A stretch of DNA of 21,443 nt from Nitrospiraceae bacterium UBA6905 (GCA_002451165.1 DKBH01000022.1:1-21443); one strand, 5' to 3'. Numbered from the stretch's first letter, positions 1 to 8,551 are shown. Made by a program: numbers and translations. The notes: generated by a model from the sequence alone, not told the origin.

Positions 1-1
1 T

Positions 2-1348
2 CTTGCGATGGGCATAGAAATATCTCTTAACGATGAAACGATCCTGACACGGGCGGTGAAGGACAAAATACCTTATAACGTTCATGACGTAAGACAGGAA
101 CGCTTTGCCGATACGTTGCTGATTCAGCAACTGGGTACTCAGGCCTATGCTGTCGTACCGCTTATCTCACGTGACAAGGTGATAGGGCTTATCTGGGTTG
201 ATAACTACTTTAACAGAAAGGTTATATCAGAGGAGGATATGCAGTTCCTGTCCAGTTTTTCAAACCACATGGCCTCTGCCATAGAAAACGCACGCCTTTT
301 CGAACAGATGACCATGGCCGAACAGCAGCTTGAAAATATCTTCGAGTCAATGTCGGATATGGTCTATTTCAACAGCAGTGACTATGTCATAAAGAGAATC
401 AATAGGGCGGTTATGACCAAGTTGAAACTGACCGAGGAACAGATTCTTGGTCGGAAATGTTATGAACTCTTCCATGGTACGACGGAGCCGTATGTGAGAT
501 GTCCGCACCACAAGACCGTAAGCACGAAACAGGCCTATATAGAGGAACTGGAAGATCATCATCTTGGCGGCACCTTTCTGACATCGAGCTCTCCGATCTT
601 TGATACTTCAGGCGAGTTCATCGGCTCTGTTCATGTGGTGAGGGATATCACCGAGCTGAAAGAGCTGCAGAAGAAGCTTGTGACGACGGAGAAAATGGCA
701 GCGCTGGGAGAGGTTGCTGCAAAGGTAGCGCACGAGATCAGAAATCCTCTTGTTTCTGTCGGCGGATTCGCCAAACGGCTCGAAAAGAAGCTTGATGGCA
801 ATCTTCAGGAATATGCAGGAATCATCGTTAAGGAGGTCTCGAGACTCGAGGGCATCTTAAAGGAGATACTCGGCTTTGTGAAGGAAGCGCGTCTTGCAAA
901 AGAAGCGGTAGACCTTAATCTCCTGCTGGATGACATCATCCGGCTTATGGAATCCGATATTGAAGAGCGAGGACTTATTCTGAAGAAGGAATTTGAGGAA
1001 GTTCCGCACGTCTTTGTTGACCCGAACAGAGTCAAGGAAGCAATTGTCAATATCATCACCAACGCTGTGCAGGCTCTTTCGGGGACTGGTACGATAGCCA
1101 TAAAAACATCTGTACAGGAGCATCAAGTCATTCTTGAGATCCGTGACACAGGGAAGGGTATACCCAAAGAGGAACTGCCGTCTATCTTTAATCCTTTTTA
1201 TACAACAAAATCAGCGGGCACGGGACTTGGACTTGCCATCACGCATCGTATCATTCAGGAACACAATGGAAGGATCGAGGTGGAGAGCGAACTTGATAAA
1301 GGCACGGTTTTCAGAATTTATCTGCCGATAAAGGAGGAAGCAGTATGA
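2..1348 (+). CDS. Sensor histidine kinase, GAF-PAS-HisKA-HATPase (5' partial)
   Basis: The reading frame is open to the left edge of the window, so the N-terminus is missing; the first ATG, at 8, lies inside a GAF domain (about residues 1-100 counted from it). A PAS domain follows (about 105-215), with a cysteine-bearing segment GRKCYELFHGTTEPYVRCP. Next come the HisKA dimerisation helix with the phosphorylated His in VAHEIRNP (H242) and an HATPase domain with N box (NIITNAVQAL), G1 (DTGKGIP), F box (FNPFYTTK) and G2 (GTGLGLA). No membrane segment is visible in the part present, so a cytoplasmic sensor is possible, but the missing N-terminus could change this. The stop overlaps the start of the next receiver gene by 4 bp, so the pair is probably a cognate two-component system. 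The signal sensed is unknown. Confidence 0.93.
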   Translation, partial: LAMGIEISLNDETILTRAVKDKIPYNVHDVRQERFADTLLIQQLGTQAYAVVPLISRDKVIGLIWVDNYFNRKVISEEDMQFLSSFSNHMASAIENARLFEQMTMAEQQLENIFESMSDMVYFNSSDYVIKRINRAVMTKLKLTEEQILGRKCYELFHGTTEPYVRCPHHKTVSTKQAYIEELEDHHLGGTFLTSSSPIFDTSGEFIGSVHVVRDITELKELQKKLVTTEKMAALGEVAAKVAHEIRNPLVSVGGFAKRLEKKLDGNLQEYAGIIVKEVSRLEGILKEILGFVKEARLAKEAVDLNLLLDDIIRLMESDIEERGLILKKEFEEVPHVFVDPNRVKEAIVNIITNAVQALSGTGTIAIKTSVQEHQVILEIRDTGKGIPKEELPSIFNPFYTTKSAGTGLGLAITHRIIQEHNGRIEVESELDKGTVFRIYLPIKEEAV

Positions 1349-1695
1349 AGATTCTTATTGTTGATGATGACCAGAGTATCCTCAGGCTATATCAGGAAGA
1401 GCTTGAAGATGAGGGATATGTCATAGTTACGGCATCAAGCGGCCAGGAAGGCCTGGAAAAGTTTGAGCAGGAACAGCCTGATCTCGTAACCCTTGATATT
1501 CACTTGCCCGACATCGATGGTATTAAATTGCTGAGACAGATGAAAGAGAAGCGACCGCGGCTCCCGATCATAATGTCAACAGCCTATGATTACCGCGATG
1601 ACTTTTCAGTTTGGGCGTCTGAGGCGTATATCGTAAAGTCATCTGATTTGACGGAACTGAAGGCAACCATTAAGAAGCTGACCGGGAAGGATTAG
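1345..1695 (+). CDS. Single-domain response regulator (CheY-like receiver)
   Basis: At 116 residues this is a receiver domain with no output domain. The acidic pocket (VDDD, D7-D9), phosphoacceptor D51 in LDIHLPDIDG, T79 and K98 (YIVKSSD) are all present, so it should be phosphorylatable. The conserved KP is KS here. Its ATG overlaps the TGA of the upstream histidine kinase (ATGA), which strongly suggests translational coupling and a cognate pair. With no effector domain it must act by protein contact or as a phosphorelay intermediate. The diguanylate cyclase about 1.8 kb downstream in the same direction is one possible partner, but nothing in the sequence proves this. Confidence 0.93.
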   Translation: MKILIVDDDQSILRLYQEELEDEGYVIVTASSGQEGLEKFEQEQPDLVTLDIHLPDIDGIKLLRQMKEKRPRLPIIMSTAYDYRDDFSVWASEAYIVKSSDLTELKATIKKLTGKD

Positions 1696-1700
1696 GACCC

Positions 1701-2897
1701 TTGATCGTAAAACCTCTTCAGTCGGCATATGGCGGATACACGGTAGCTCGCGATGAAAGAATAATGCTCGTCAGGGGAGCCATCCCCGGCGAGACGGTCG
1801 AAGTCTCGGTGCAGGAGAAAAGGCGCGACTATACTCGTGCCGTAGTGACGCAAGTTCTTGAGCCTTCTGAGCACCGGGTGGAGCCGAGATGTCCGGTCTT
1901 CGGTATGTGCGGAGGCTGCCATCTCCAATATATTTCCTATGATCGTCAGCTGCGCATGAAAGAGGAGGTGCTGATCGATTCTCTGACAAGGATTGGAAAG
2001 ATCGATGTGAATCTGGCGCCGTCGCTTTCTGACGTTCAATGGAACTATCGTCATAGGGCACAGTTCAAGGTATCGCGGCAAGGGATCATAGGCTTTTTTC
2101 GTGAGTCGTCGCGCGATGTCGTAGAGTTTGACACCTGTCCTCTCATGAAAGACGAAATCAACGGCTTTCTCAGGAAGATGAAGCAGCAGGGACTTGCGCA
2201 TGGATTGAAGGAGGCCCATCTGTGTGTCGGAGATGCAGCATCAATCTTGTTAAAATATCCTGACGGGCATAAGTGCGTTTCAGAGCCATTCCGCGCCATA
2301 GGCATTTCCAGTATCGCCTGCAACGAAGTTCTGTCTGACGGTGCCGGGTATATTGCCTTTGATCTCTTAGAGCTGAAATATACTGTCTCTCCATGGACGT
2401 TCTTTCAGGCCCACTGGGCTATGAATATTAAGGTTGCAGAGAAAATTGTGCAAGCTGCGGCTCCATTGTCACAGGGCACAGTCCTTGATCTGTATGCCGG
2501 GGCAGGGAACTTCTCTCTTCCGCTGGCAGAGAATGCCGCGGAGATCATACTCGTTGAGGAAGAGGCACATGCTGTTGAAGATGGAGCGAGGAACCTCAAG
2601 ATGAATGGGCTTAAGAATTGTCGCTTTGTGAAAACGACTGCGGAAAAATACAAACTGCCGAAAAAAGTGGATCTTCTACTACTTGATCCACCACGGCCGG
2701 GTATGACTGCTGATGTGACAAAGAAAGTGCTCGAGAATACTCCCGAGCGGCTAATCTACATATCATGCAATCCATCGACGCTTGCCCGGGATGTGAAGAA
2801 ATTAAAGGAAAAATACGATATCGTGTCGGTTCAGATGATTGATTTTTTCCCCAATACCTTTCATATAGAGGCACTTGTTTTTTTAACATTGCGATGA
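1701..2897 (+). CDS. rlmD: 23S rRNA (uracil-5-)-methyltransferase, RlmD/TrmA family
   Basis: This is a SAM-dependent m5U methyltransferase acting on 23S rRNA. It has a TRAM-like beta-barrel N-terminus (about residues 1-55) and Fe4S4 ligand cysteines C64, C70, C73 (CPVFGMCGGC) and C146 (DTCPLM). The SAM-binding motif I is VLDLYAGAGNFSLPLA (261-276). DPPRPGM follows, then the catalytic nucleophile C356 in SCNPSTLARD and the general base E390 near the C-terminus. The 398-aa length is normal for the family. The start is a TTG at 1701, 5 nt after the upstream stop, with an AGGA-type ribosome site just before it; it places the TRAM domain at the expected N-terminal position. The family contains paralogues with different target uracils (RlmC, RlmD, RlmCD); the cluster and TRAM domain favour RlmD, but the target base cannot be read from sequence. 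Confidence 0.9.
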   Translation: MIVKPLQSAYGGYTVARDERIMLVRGAIPGETVEVSVQEKRRDYTRAVVTQVLEPSEHRVEPRCPVFGMCGGCHLQYISYDRQLRMKEEVLIDSLTRIGKIDVNLAPSLSDVQWNYRHRAQFKVSRQGIIGFFRESSRDVVEFDTCPLMKDEINGFLRKMKQQGLAHGLKEAHLCVGDAASILLKYPDGHKCVSEPFRAIGISSIACNEVLSDGAGYIAFDLLELKYTVSPWTFFQAHWAMNIKVAEKIVQAAAPLSQGTVLDLYAGAGNFSLPLAENAAEIILVEEEAHAVEDGARNLKMNGLKNCRFVKTTAEKYKLPKKVDLLLLDPPRPGMTADVTKKVLENTPERLIYISCNPSTLARDVKKLKEKYDIVSVQMIDFFPNTFHIEALVFLTLR

Positions 2898-2929
2898 GTG
2901 GCAGATCCATGTAACAGGGGTAGGAAGAG

Positions 2930-3427
2930 ATGTACTCACAGAGAAAAACCTCAGGAACGCATTCAGATTCTTATCGTGAGATGGTGCTCGTTCAACATGA
3001 TACAGCAAAGAAAATTCACCAAGAGCTGTATTCGTTCGACGACGGCCGCTACGTAACAGCCGGCAGTGATATACTTGAATCCATTCGGTCTTTGGCGAGA
3101 CAAGACGTCGATAAGATACATATAGCTGCGGATTGGAAGCGCCTGCTTATGATCGCACTCTGGATGCATTCTCAGCCTCCGCTCTTTGATGTCATGTGTC
3201 TTTTGAAGAAGTACGGCGCTTCTGAAGAAGAGCTAACCCCGTTCAGGAGCTCCGATATAAACGATTTTTTCCCCTGGCTCTACTATGGGAGCAAGTCTGA
3301 CATTTTAAGAAAGATTTGCAACGCAGCGAAGGCCAAGGCAGAGTCCCAGGTCGGCAGAAAACATCTGCATATCACCTGTCATCTTGTCTCAGAAGAACCT
3401 TTGAGGATCGTTGCCAGTAGTCTTTGA
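2930..3427 (+). CDS. Hypothetical protein, 165 aa, between signalling genes
   Basis: I do not recognise the family. The frame is open for 165 codons, with composition like its neighbours and no overlapping better candidate. The predicted product is soluble and mostly helical, without a signal peptide or membrane segment. It is rich in aromatic and charged residues, with a central segment around DWKRLLMIALWMHSQPP and another around NDFFPWLYYG. A purine-rich GGAAGAG sits immediately before the ATG, closer than ideal, so an internal ATG at 2981 (MVLVQHD) is an alternative start. It lies 32 nt after rlmD and 93 nt before a diguanylate cyclase gene, in the same direction, which suggests co-transcription. 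A regulatory or adaptor role is only a guess from position. Confidence 0.7.
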   Translation: MYSQRKTSGTHSDSYREMVLVQHDTAKKIHQELYSFDDGRYVTAGSDILESIRSLARQDVDKIHIAADWKRLLMIALWMHSQPPLFDVMCLLKKYGASEEELTPFRSSDINDFFPWLYYGSKSDILRKICNAAKAKAESQVGRKHLHITCHLVSEEPLRIVASSL

Positions 3428-3507
3428 AGATGCTAAAACGCTCCGTGAGAGTGATAGAAGAGAGCTTGATTATCCTGTTTTCTTGCTGGTAAGCTAAGCA
3501 ATGATCA

Positions 3508-3516
3508 GGGGAGGGA
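3508..3516 (+). promoter_or_regulatory. Ribosome binding site deciding a GTG start
   Basis: GGGGAGGGA contains a full GGAGG core and lies a few nucleotides before the GTG at 3521. Two nearby ATGs (3501 and 3517) are in other frames, so this site selects the GTG as the start of the diguanylate cyclase gene. Confidence 0.7.
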
Positions 3517-3520
3517 ATGG

Positions 3521-4477
3521 GTGGTAAAGGCCAAGGTGTTGGTTGTTGAAGATGATTCTGTTCAGGCTTCGGCGACAAAAGAAGTTCTTACGAAAGTTGG
3601 ATATGAGGTTCTTTGGGCAGAGGACGGCATTAACGCAATCAAGATAATTAAGACCGAAAGGCCGGATCTCATCTTGCTTGACGTCATGTTACCGGGTATG
3701 GACGGGTACGAGATATGCAGATGGCTGAAAATCGAAGAAACCACAAAAGGCATACCGATAATCATGCTGACAGCAAAGAAGGATCTTTCTGACAAGATCT
3801 CAGGCCTTCATATCGGTGCCGATGATTATCTACCGAAACCCTACAATGAACTCGAGCTGAATGCAAGAATATACGCATTGCTCAGGACGAAGGCATTGCA
3901 GGACGAGCTCATACAGAAGAATAGACAGCTTGAAGAACTGCTTCAGAGAGTGAACTATATGGCAATTACCGATTCCCTGACCAGTCTTTACAACCGCAGG
4001 TACTTTCATGACGTCCTGAGCGGCGAATTTGAACGTTCCAGACGTTACAGCACCCCTTTTTCACTTGTCATGCTGGATATCGATGATTTTAAAAGAATCA
4101 ATGATGACTTCGGGCATTCTGTTGGTGACAGTGTTCTGAGGGAGGTGGCTAAGATTCTTGCAGGCAGTATCAGGGAGATCGATACTGCATCTCGGTATGG
4201 GGGTGAGGAGTTTATGGTCATTTTACCGAGCACAAAAAAAGATCATGCGATGATCGTCGCTGAACGCATGAGGATGCGGATTGCTCAGCACTCCTTCAGC
4301 GGACTGAACAGAAACATAACCATGAGCATTGGTATTGCCGGCTTGCCGGATGAAAAGGCAGAAAGCGGTGAAAAATTGATCAGATGTGCAGATTTAGCTC
4401 TCTATCGCGCTAAAGAATTCGGGAAGAACCGTATCGTAGCTGTGGAGGCTTCTGAACTCGAATATGCAGAAGAATGA
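3521..4477 (+). CDS. Response regulator with GGDEF diguanylate cyclase domain
   Basis: This response regulator makes cyclic di-GMP from two GTP. The receiver domain (about 1-120) has acidic pocket E10-D11-D12, phosphoacceptor D54 (LDVMLPGMDG), T84 and K106 (LPKPY). A short coiled linker (about 122-145) leads to the GGDEF domain, with DSLTSLYNRRYF, DIDDFKRIND and the active-site motif GGEEF (227-231). The inhibitory I-site RxxD (R218-D221) lies at the same spacing as in PleD, so product feedback inhibition is likely. Both domains appear fully competent. Start is GTG at 3521 behind a strong Shine-Dalgarno sequence. The last codon overlaps the ATG of a 33-codon open frame. A PilZ-domain protein encoded at 8553-9296 is a candidate effector. 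Confidence 0.95.
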   Translation: MVKAKVLVVEDDSVQASATKEVLTKVGYEVLWAEDGINAIKIIKTERPDLILLDVMLPGMDGYEICRWLKIEETTKGIPIIMLTAKKDLSDKISGLHIGADDYLPKPYNELELNARIYALLRTKALQDELIQKNRQLEELLQRVNYMAITDSLTSLYNRRYFHDVLSGEFERSRRYSTPFSLVMLDIDDFKRINDDFGHSVGDSVLREVAKILAGSIREIDTASRYGGEEFMVILPSTKKDHAMIVAERMRMRIAQHSFSGLNRNITMSIGIAGLPDEKAESGEKLIRCADLALYRAKEFGKNRIVAVEASELEYAEE

Positions 4478-4575
4478 AGATCGCCGTTCTCGACATCTTC
4501 TGCGCTCGATTCCATATCCGTTCTTCTGACGTTCAACGGGAGACGGGAGCGCGACATCCACGGGACGAGTCATGA
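4474..4575 (+). CDS. Possible 33-aa bridging peptide between dgc and moeA
   Basis: This open frame of 33 codons plus stop begins with an ATG overlapping the TGA of the diguanylate cyclase gene (ATGA at 4474) and ends with a TGA overlapping the ATG of the moeA fusion (ATGA at 4572). It fills the gap between the two genes exactly, with a translational-coupling overlap at both ends. The product begins MKIAVLDIFCARFHIRSSD and ends in a charged tail. No family is recognised. It may be a real small protein or a device carrying ribosomes from one gene to the next; a 102-nt open frame can also arise by chance. Confidence 0.35.
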   Translation: MKIAVLDIFCARFHIRSSDVQRETGARHPRDES

Positions 4576-6503
4576 ACAAGGGCATCTACCGAGAATATAC
4601 GCCGCTGGCGAAGGCACTGCAGATGTGGCAGGAAGCTCTGGAGAAGAGCAATATGACAACGGTGCCGGATGAAAAAGTCAAGGTGCATGAAGCTCTTGGA
4701 CGAATCACCGCTGCCCCTTTTTTTGCGAATGTCTCGTCACCCTTTTATCACTCTTCTGCCATGGACGGTTATGCCGTCAAGTGTCGGGATACCTTTGGTG
4801 CCTCTGAGGTTTCTCCCAAAACCCTGAAGCTCCCGGAACAAGCTTGCCCTGTCGATACCGGTGATCCCATTCCGGAGGGATTCAATGCTGTGATCATGAT
4901 TGAAGATGTGAACCTAGTGAGATGTAATGACAATGACTATATCGAGATTCTCGCGCCGGTGACACCGTGGCAGCACGTGCGGCTGATCGGTGAGGATATA
5001 GTAAGCTCAGAAATGATCATTCCAGAAAATCATCGGCTCAGACCGGTTGATATTGGTGCGCTTCTCTCCGGCGGCTATGTTGAGATACGAGTTAGGAGAA
5101 AGCCGAGGGTTGCAATCATACCGACGGGCAGTGAACTCATCGAACCCGGTGAGCCGTTAAAGCAGGGATCGATTATTGAGTTCAATTCCAGAATCCTTGG
5201 AGCTCTCGTCTCAGAATGGGGAGGCAAGTCAGTGCGTTTCAACCCTGTTCCGGATAATCCTGAACGGTTACAGGGGACCCTGAAGAAAGCATGTGAGCTG
5301 TACGATGTCGTTATCATTAACGCCGGGTCGTCTGCGGGATCGGAAGATTATACCGCTGCAGCGATAAGCCAATTGGGTAATGTCATCCTCCATGGTGTCG
5401 ATATCAAGCCCGGCAAGCCTGTAATTCTTGGCATAGTCATGGGAAAACCTGTGCTCGGGATACCAGGGTATCCGGTCTCTGCCTTTATTACCTTTAACCT
5501 CTTCGGAAAGAGACTAATCCATGCGCTCCAGGGAATTGAGCCTCCCGATGTGGAAAAAAGTATCGCACGGCTTTCACGGCAGGTTGCATCGTCACTTGGA
5601 CAGGAAGAATTTCTGAGAGTAAAACTTGGCAGGGTAGGAGAGACCTTGGTTGCAACGCCGGTTACCAGAGGTGCCGGCAGTCTCATGTCTCTTGTTCGGG
5701 CTGACGGCTTTGTGCGTATTCCTGCGCCTCTGGAGGGATACGGAGCCGGCACGGAGGTTCAGGTGGAAATGCTGAGGGCCAAGGAGGAGGTTGAGAATAC
5801 CGTAGTATGCATTGGAAGCCATGATAACACCCTTGATCTTCTCGCCAACCTCCTTAAAAGGGCGAATCCAAGATTCTCTCTTTCTTCGGCTCATGTTGGT
5901 TCTATGGGAGGGCTCAGTGCAATCAGAAAAGGTGAGGCTCATGTTGCTGGAACTCATCTGCTCGATGAAGCAACCGGGGAGTATAATGTGCCCTATATCA
6001 AGAACATGCTGGGCGACATGAGGGTATACCTGGTCAATCTGGTCTATAGAGAACAGGGCTTCTTGGTGATGAAAGGAAATCCAAAAAAGATCAGAGGATT
6101 CAAGGATCTTCTTCGGCCTGATGTCCGTTTTATCAACCGGCAGGGAGGTTCTGGCACTCGACTGCTGACCGACAAATACATCAGAGAACTTGGTATTTCT
6201 CCACCGCAGATCAACGGCTATGAGCGGGAAGAATATACCCACATGGGTGTGGCATCTGCTGTGCTTACGGGAGTTGCTGATGCCGGCATGGGCATTCTTG
6301 CGGCAGCCCGGGTACTCGATCTTGAATTCATTCCTGTTGCAAAAGAGAGGTATGACCTTGTCGTTCCGGCGGTGTTTTCAGACTTGCCGCATGTTGCCGC
6401 GCTTCTGGACATCATCCAGAGCAGTGCTGAGTTCAGAAAGCTTGTGACTGCCCTCGGTGGCTACGACATTACGGATATGGGAAAGACGGTCTATGCCGCA
6501 TAG
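4572..6503 (+). CDS. MoeA molybdenum insertase fused to PBP-like (molybdate-binding) domain
   Basis: Residues 1 to about 405 are MoeA, which inserts molybdenum (or tungsten) into adenylated molybdopterin. Visible marks are SSPFYHSSAMDGYAV, GDPIPEGFNAVIMIED (97-112), IPTGSELIEPGEPL (184-197), the MoCF motif NAGSSAGSEDY (250-260), KPGKPVILG, GIPGYPVSAF, and the C-terminal domain IV. Residues about 410-643 form a type-2 periplasmic-binding-protein-like domain (COG1910/PF12727 type) with the signature RQGGSGTRLL, related to molybdate-binding and LysR substrate domains. No signal peptide is present, so the protein is cytoplasmic and the second domain probably binds or senses the metal oxyanion. 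This two-part architecture is known in bacteria and archaea. The next gene starts inside its last codons. Confidence 0.92.
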   Translation: MNKGIYREYTPLAKALQMWQEALEKSNMTTVPDEKVKVHEALGRITAAPFFANVSSPFYHSSAMDGYAVKCRDTFGASEVSPKTLKLPEQACPVDTGDPIPEGFNAVIMIEDVNLVRCNDNDYIEILAPVTPWQHVRLIGEDIVSSEMIIPENHRLRPVDIGALLSGGYVEIRVRRKPRVAIIPTGSELIEPGEPLKQGSIIEFNSRILGALVSEWGGKSVRFNPVPDNPERLQGTLKKACELYDVVIINAGSSAGSEDYTAAAISQLGNVILHGVDIKPGKPVILGIVMGKPVLGIPGYPVSAFITFNLFGKRLIHALQGIEPPDVEKSIARLSRQVASSLGQEEFLRVKLGRVGETLVATPVTRGAGSLMSLVRADGFVRIPAPLEGYGAGTEVQVEMLRAKEEVENTVVCIGSHDNTLDLLANLLKRANPRFSLSSAHVGSMGGLSAIRKGEAHVAGTHLLDEATGEYNVPYIKNMLGDMRVYLVNLVYREQGFLVMKGNPKKIRGFKDLLRPDVRFINRQGGSGTRLLTDKYIRELGISPPQINGYEREEYTHMGVASAVLTGVADAGMGILAAARVLDLEFIPVAKERYDLVVPAVFSDLPHVAALLDIIQSSAEFRKLVTALGGYDITDMGKTVYAA

Positions 6504-7992
6504 ACCTCTTGCCTTTGGGATTACCGTCAGTCTTCCCAAGCCCTCATCGCAGGACAGAGGCGCCGATGCTGATCGCTTTATCACGGAACTTGAAAAACGA
6601 GGTATTCATCCTCTGCATGTGCCGCTGGATGTCATGCAGCGGCTTCCTTATGAAATGAGAAGGAATAATTTTACGCTGGATCTGGTCATAGGATGTACAG
6701 ATACAGCTTATGTTGTGCTTGAACTCAATAGTTCAGGTGCGATATACGGGATAGCTCTGGATATCGGTACTACCACGATCGAGTGCGCCCTTCTTGACCT
6801 GAATGCTCGAAAGAATATCGCTGTTTTAGAGACGATCAATCTGCAGGCTAGGTATGGTGCCGATGTCTTGGCCCGCGCTCAGATGGCGATGGTAGGAGAG
6901 GGCGACGATCTCGTTCGGCTGCTCCGCGAAACCCTTAATTGTCTGATTCGTGAGGTGTGCGATACGCATCATGTTGCCCGGCAGCATGTCTATGCTCTGG
7001 CAGTGGCCGGCAATACGATCATGTCACATTTTTTTCTTGGATTTGACGTTAGCCATATTCCGATTGCCCCACATACGCCGGTAGTAGGACAGGCGGTATT
7101 CTGTTCATCGCGGGATGTCGGCATTTTCGTTCATCGCAACGCTCTGGTCTACGTTTTTCCGAATGCTGGTAGCTATGTCGGTGGCGATATCATAAGCGGC
7201 ATGGTCGCCATAGGAGTCCACAAGCAGACAGCCCCGGTTCTTTTTCTGGATGTAGGAACGAACGTCGAAATAATGCTGGGATGTAAAGAATGGATCATGG
7301 TCGGTGCCGGTGCAGCCGGGCCGGCTCTTGAGGGGGGTATCTCCGGCATTGGTAGAAGAGCTGAGCCGGGATCGATAAGCCATGTCGTGATCGACGGCCA
7401 GACCGATGAGATGCACCTGACGGTGATATCCGGTGGTGAACCAAAAGGAATCTGCGGATCGGGCCTGATAGATCTCGTATCGGAGCTTTACACCAAAGGC
7501 ATTATCGATGCTGCGGGAAAATTTGATAGGTCCAGAAAGGGGGTTGTGCTAAGGGACGGAGTTGCGTCGTATCAGGTTTTCCGATCTCCCGGGAAAGAGC
7601 TGCTGTTAAGCGAGCATGAGCTACAGAATTTTTTAAGGTCAAAAGCTGCCATGTTTGCCTTCCTGTTTGTTTTTATCAAATCTGTTGGTATGAGAATCAG
7701 TGATCTGAACAAGGTTTATGTATCCGGCGCCCTGGGATGCGGTATTAACCTCGAAAGCGCCGTAAATATCGGTATGCTCCCTGACATAAAGAAGGAAAAG
7801 ATTGTGCCGATTGGCAATTCATCGCTCAGTGGTGCTACCATGCTGTTGCTGAACAGCTCCCTAGTTGATGACGTGAAGCAGATTCGAGCCCTGATTACAT
7901 ACCGTCAGATGAGCGAAGACCCTGATCTACTGAATGTCCTTCAGGGAGCACTCTTTATTCCGCATACCGACCCCGAACTCTTGAAGGGCTAA
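6493..7992 (+). CDS. RACo-like ASKHA ATPase (DUF4445), lacking the ferredoxin domain
   Basis: The C-terminal part belongs to the ASKHA-type ATPases that reductively activate corrinoid proteins (RACo, RamA). Seen are the phosphate loop DIGTTTIE (about 90-97), a second loop FLDVGTNVE (251-259), the glycine-rich GAGAAGPALEGG (271-282), and the adenosine-region motifs YVSGALGCG (409-417) and GNSSLSGA (441-448). Residues about 5-85 match the middle domain of RACo. The N-terminal 2Fe-2S domain of RACo, and the C-terminal ferredoxins of RamA, are both absent; no cluster-type cysteine set is present. ATG at 6493 is preferred over a GTG at 6457, because only the former starts at the domain boundary. 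It overlaps the end of the moeA fusion by 11 bp, so coupled translation is likely. The substrate is unknown. Confidence 0.85.
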   Translation: MPHRPLAFGITVSLPKPSSQDRGADADRFITELEKRGIHPLHVPLDVMQRLPYEMRRNNFTLDLVIGCTDTAYVVLELNSSGAIYGIALDIGTTTIECALLDLNARKNIAVLETINLQARYGADVLARAQMAMVGEGDDLVRLLRETLNCLIREVCDTHHVARQHVYALAVAGNTIMSHFFLGFDVSHIPIAPHTPVVGQAVFCSSRDVGIFVHRNALVYVFPNAGSYVGGDIISGMVAIGVHKQTAPVLFLDVGTNVEIMLGCKEWIMVGAGAAGPALEGGISGIGRRAEPGSISHVVIDGQTDEMHLTVISGGEPKGICGSGLIDLVSELYTKGIIDAAGKFDRSRKGVVLRDGVASYQVFRSPGKELLLSEHELQNFLRSKAAMFAFLFVFIKSVGMRISDLNKVYVSGALGCGINLESAVNIGMLPDIKKEKIVPIGNSSLSGATMLLLNSSLVDDVKQIRALITYRQMSEDPDLLNVLQGALFIPHTDPELLKG

Positions 7993-8038
7993 AGACGCGC
8001 TGTCTGAAAGCCTGTAGGAGCAAATGCGGGTTTGTGAC

Positions 8039-8551
8039 TTAACAGTGATCGTCCAATGATCTGTAGTGCTTGAACTCCTCTATGAAATGGTCGCTGAACA
8101 CTCCGCTCTTAATATGAACGTCAATGTCTTCAAGACTCCAGAAACGGATATCGTCAATCTCCTGACGGTTGAACCGGAAGGGGCCGGAATAAACACAGGT
8201 ATATGTTCTGACCAATTCAGTCTCCTGCCTATTACTGAACAAATAGTCATAGAGGAAATTGATCGGGCATCCTTGAATGCCCAGTTCTTCCCGCAGTTCT
8301 CTCAACGCTGCCGAGTGGATGTTTTCACCGATGTTGACGTGTCCGCCGACAGAGGTGTCCCACATGCCAGATGCCGTATCCTTGTTTCGTGAACGCTTCT
8401 GTAGCAGCAGAGTACCCTTATGGTCGAATACAAGCACATGGACAACTCGGTGGATGCGATAGGGATCCCGGTGCAGCTCAGATCGGCGGGCGATCCCGAT
8501 AACCTTGCCACTCGGATCGACAACCTCTAAGGTCTCCTCCTTCCGCCTCAT
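8039..8551 (-). CDS. Nudix hydrolase, YfcD/isopentenyl-isomerase-like
   Basis: The protein has a complete Nudix box, GX5EX7REUXEEXGU, at residues 70-92 (G70, E76, R84, E85, E88, E89, G91). It should therefore hydrolyse a nucleoside diphosphate-linked substrate with Mg2+. The N-terminal segment (LEVVDPSGKVIG, then HRVVHVLVFD) is typical of the YfcD subgroup, which resembles isopentenyl diphosphate isomerase; the substrate cannot be assigned. The start at 8551 gives 170 aa and begins 1 nt after the stop of the upstream receiver-PilZ gene (TAG-T-ATG), so the two are probably coupled. A longer frame starting at 8638 would lie inside that gene and was not chosen. It converges with the RACo-like gene across a 46-nt gap with no clear terminator. 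Confidence 0.88.
   Translation of the reverse strand: MRRKEETLEVVDPSGKVIGIARRSELHRDPYRIHRVVHVLVFDHKGTLLLQKRSRNKDTASGMWDTSVGGHVNIGENIHSAALRELREELGIQGCPINFLYDYLFSNRQETELVRTYTCVYSGPFRFNRQEIDDIRFWSLEDIDVHIKSGVFSDHFIEEFKHYRSLDDHC

Noticed and set aside
1692..2219. 175-codon minus-strand frame opposite rlmD
   Set aside because: The plus strand carries catalytic and Fe-S motifs of RlmD in the same interval.
4478..4571. Molybdenum-cofactor riboswitch before the moeA fusion
   Set aside because: The gap is too short, holds no recognisable Moco RNA fold, and is fully open in one reading frame.
5592..6242. 216-codon minus-strand frame opposite the PBP-like domain
   Set aside because: Antisense shadow of a well-supported domain; no motif or ribosome site.
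6457..6492. Earlier GTG start for the RACo-like protein
   Set aside because: It would add 12 residues outside the domain and a longer overlap with moeA; ATG at 6493 fits the domain start better.
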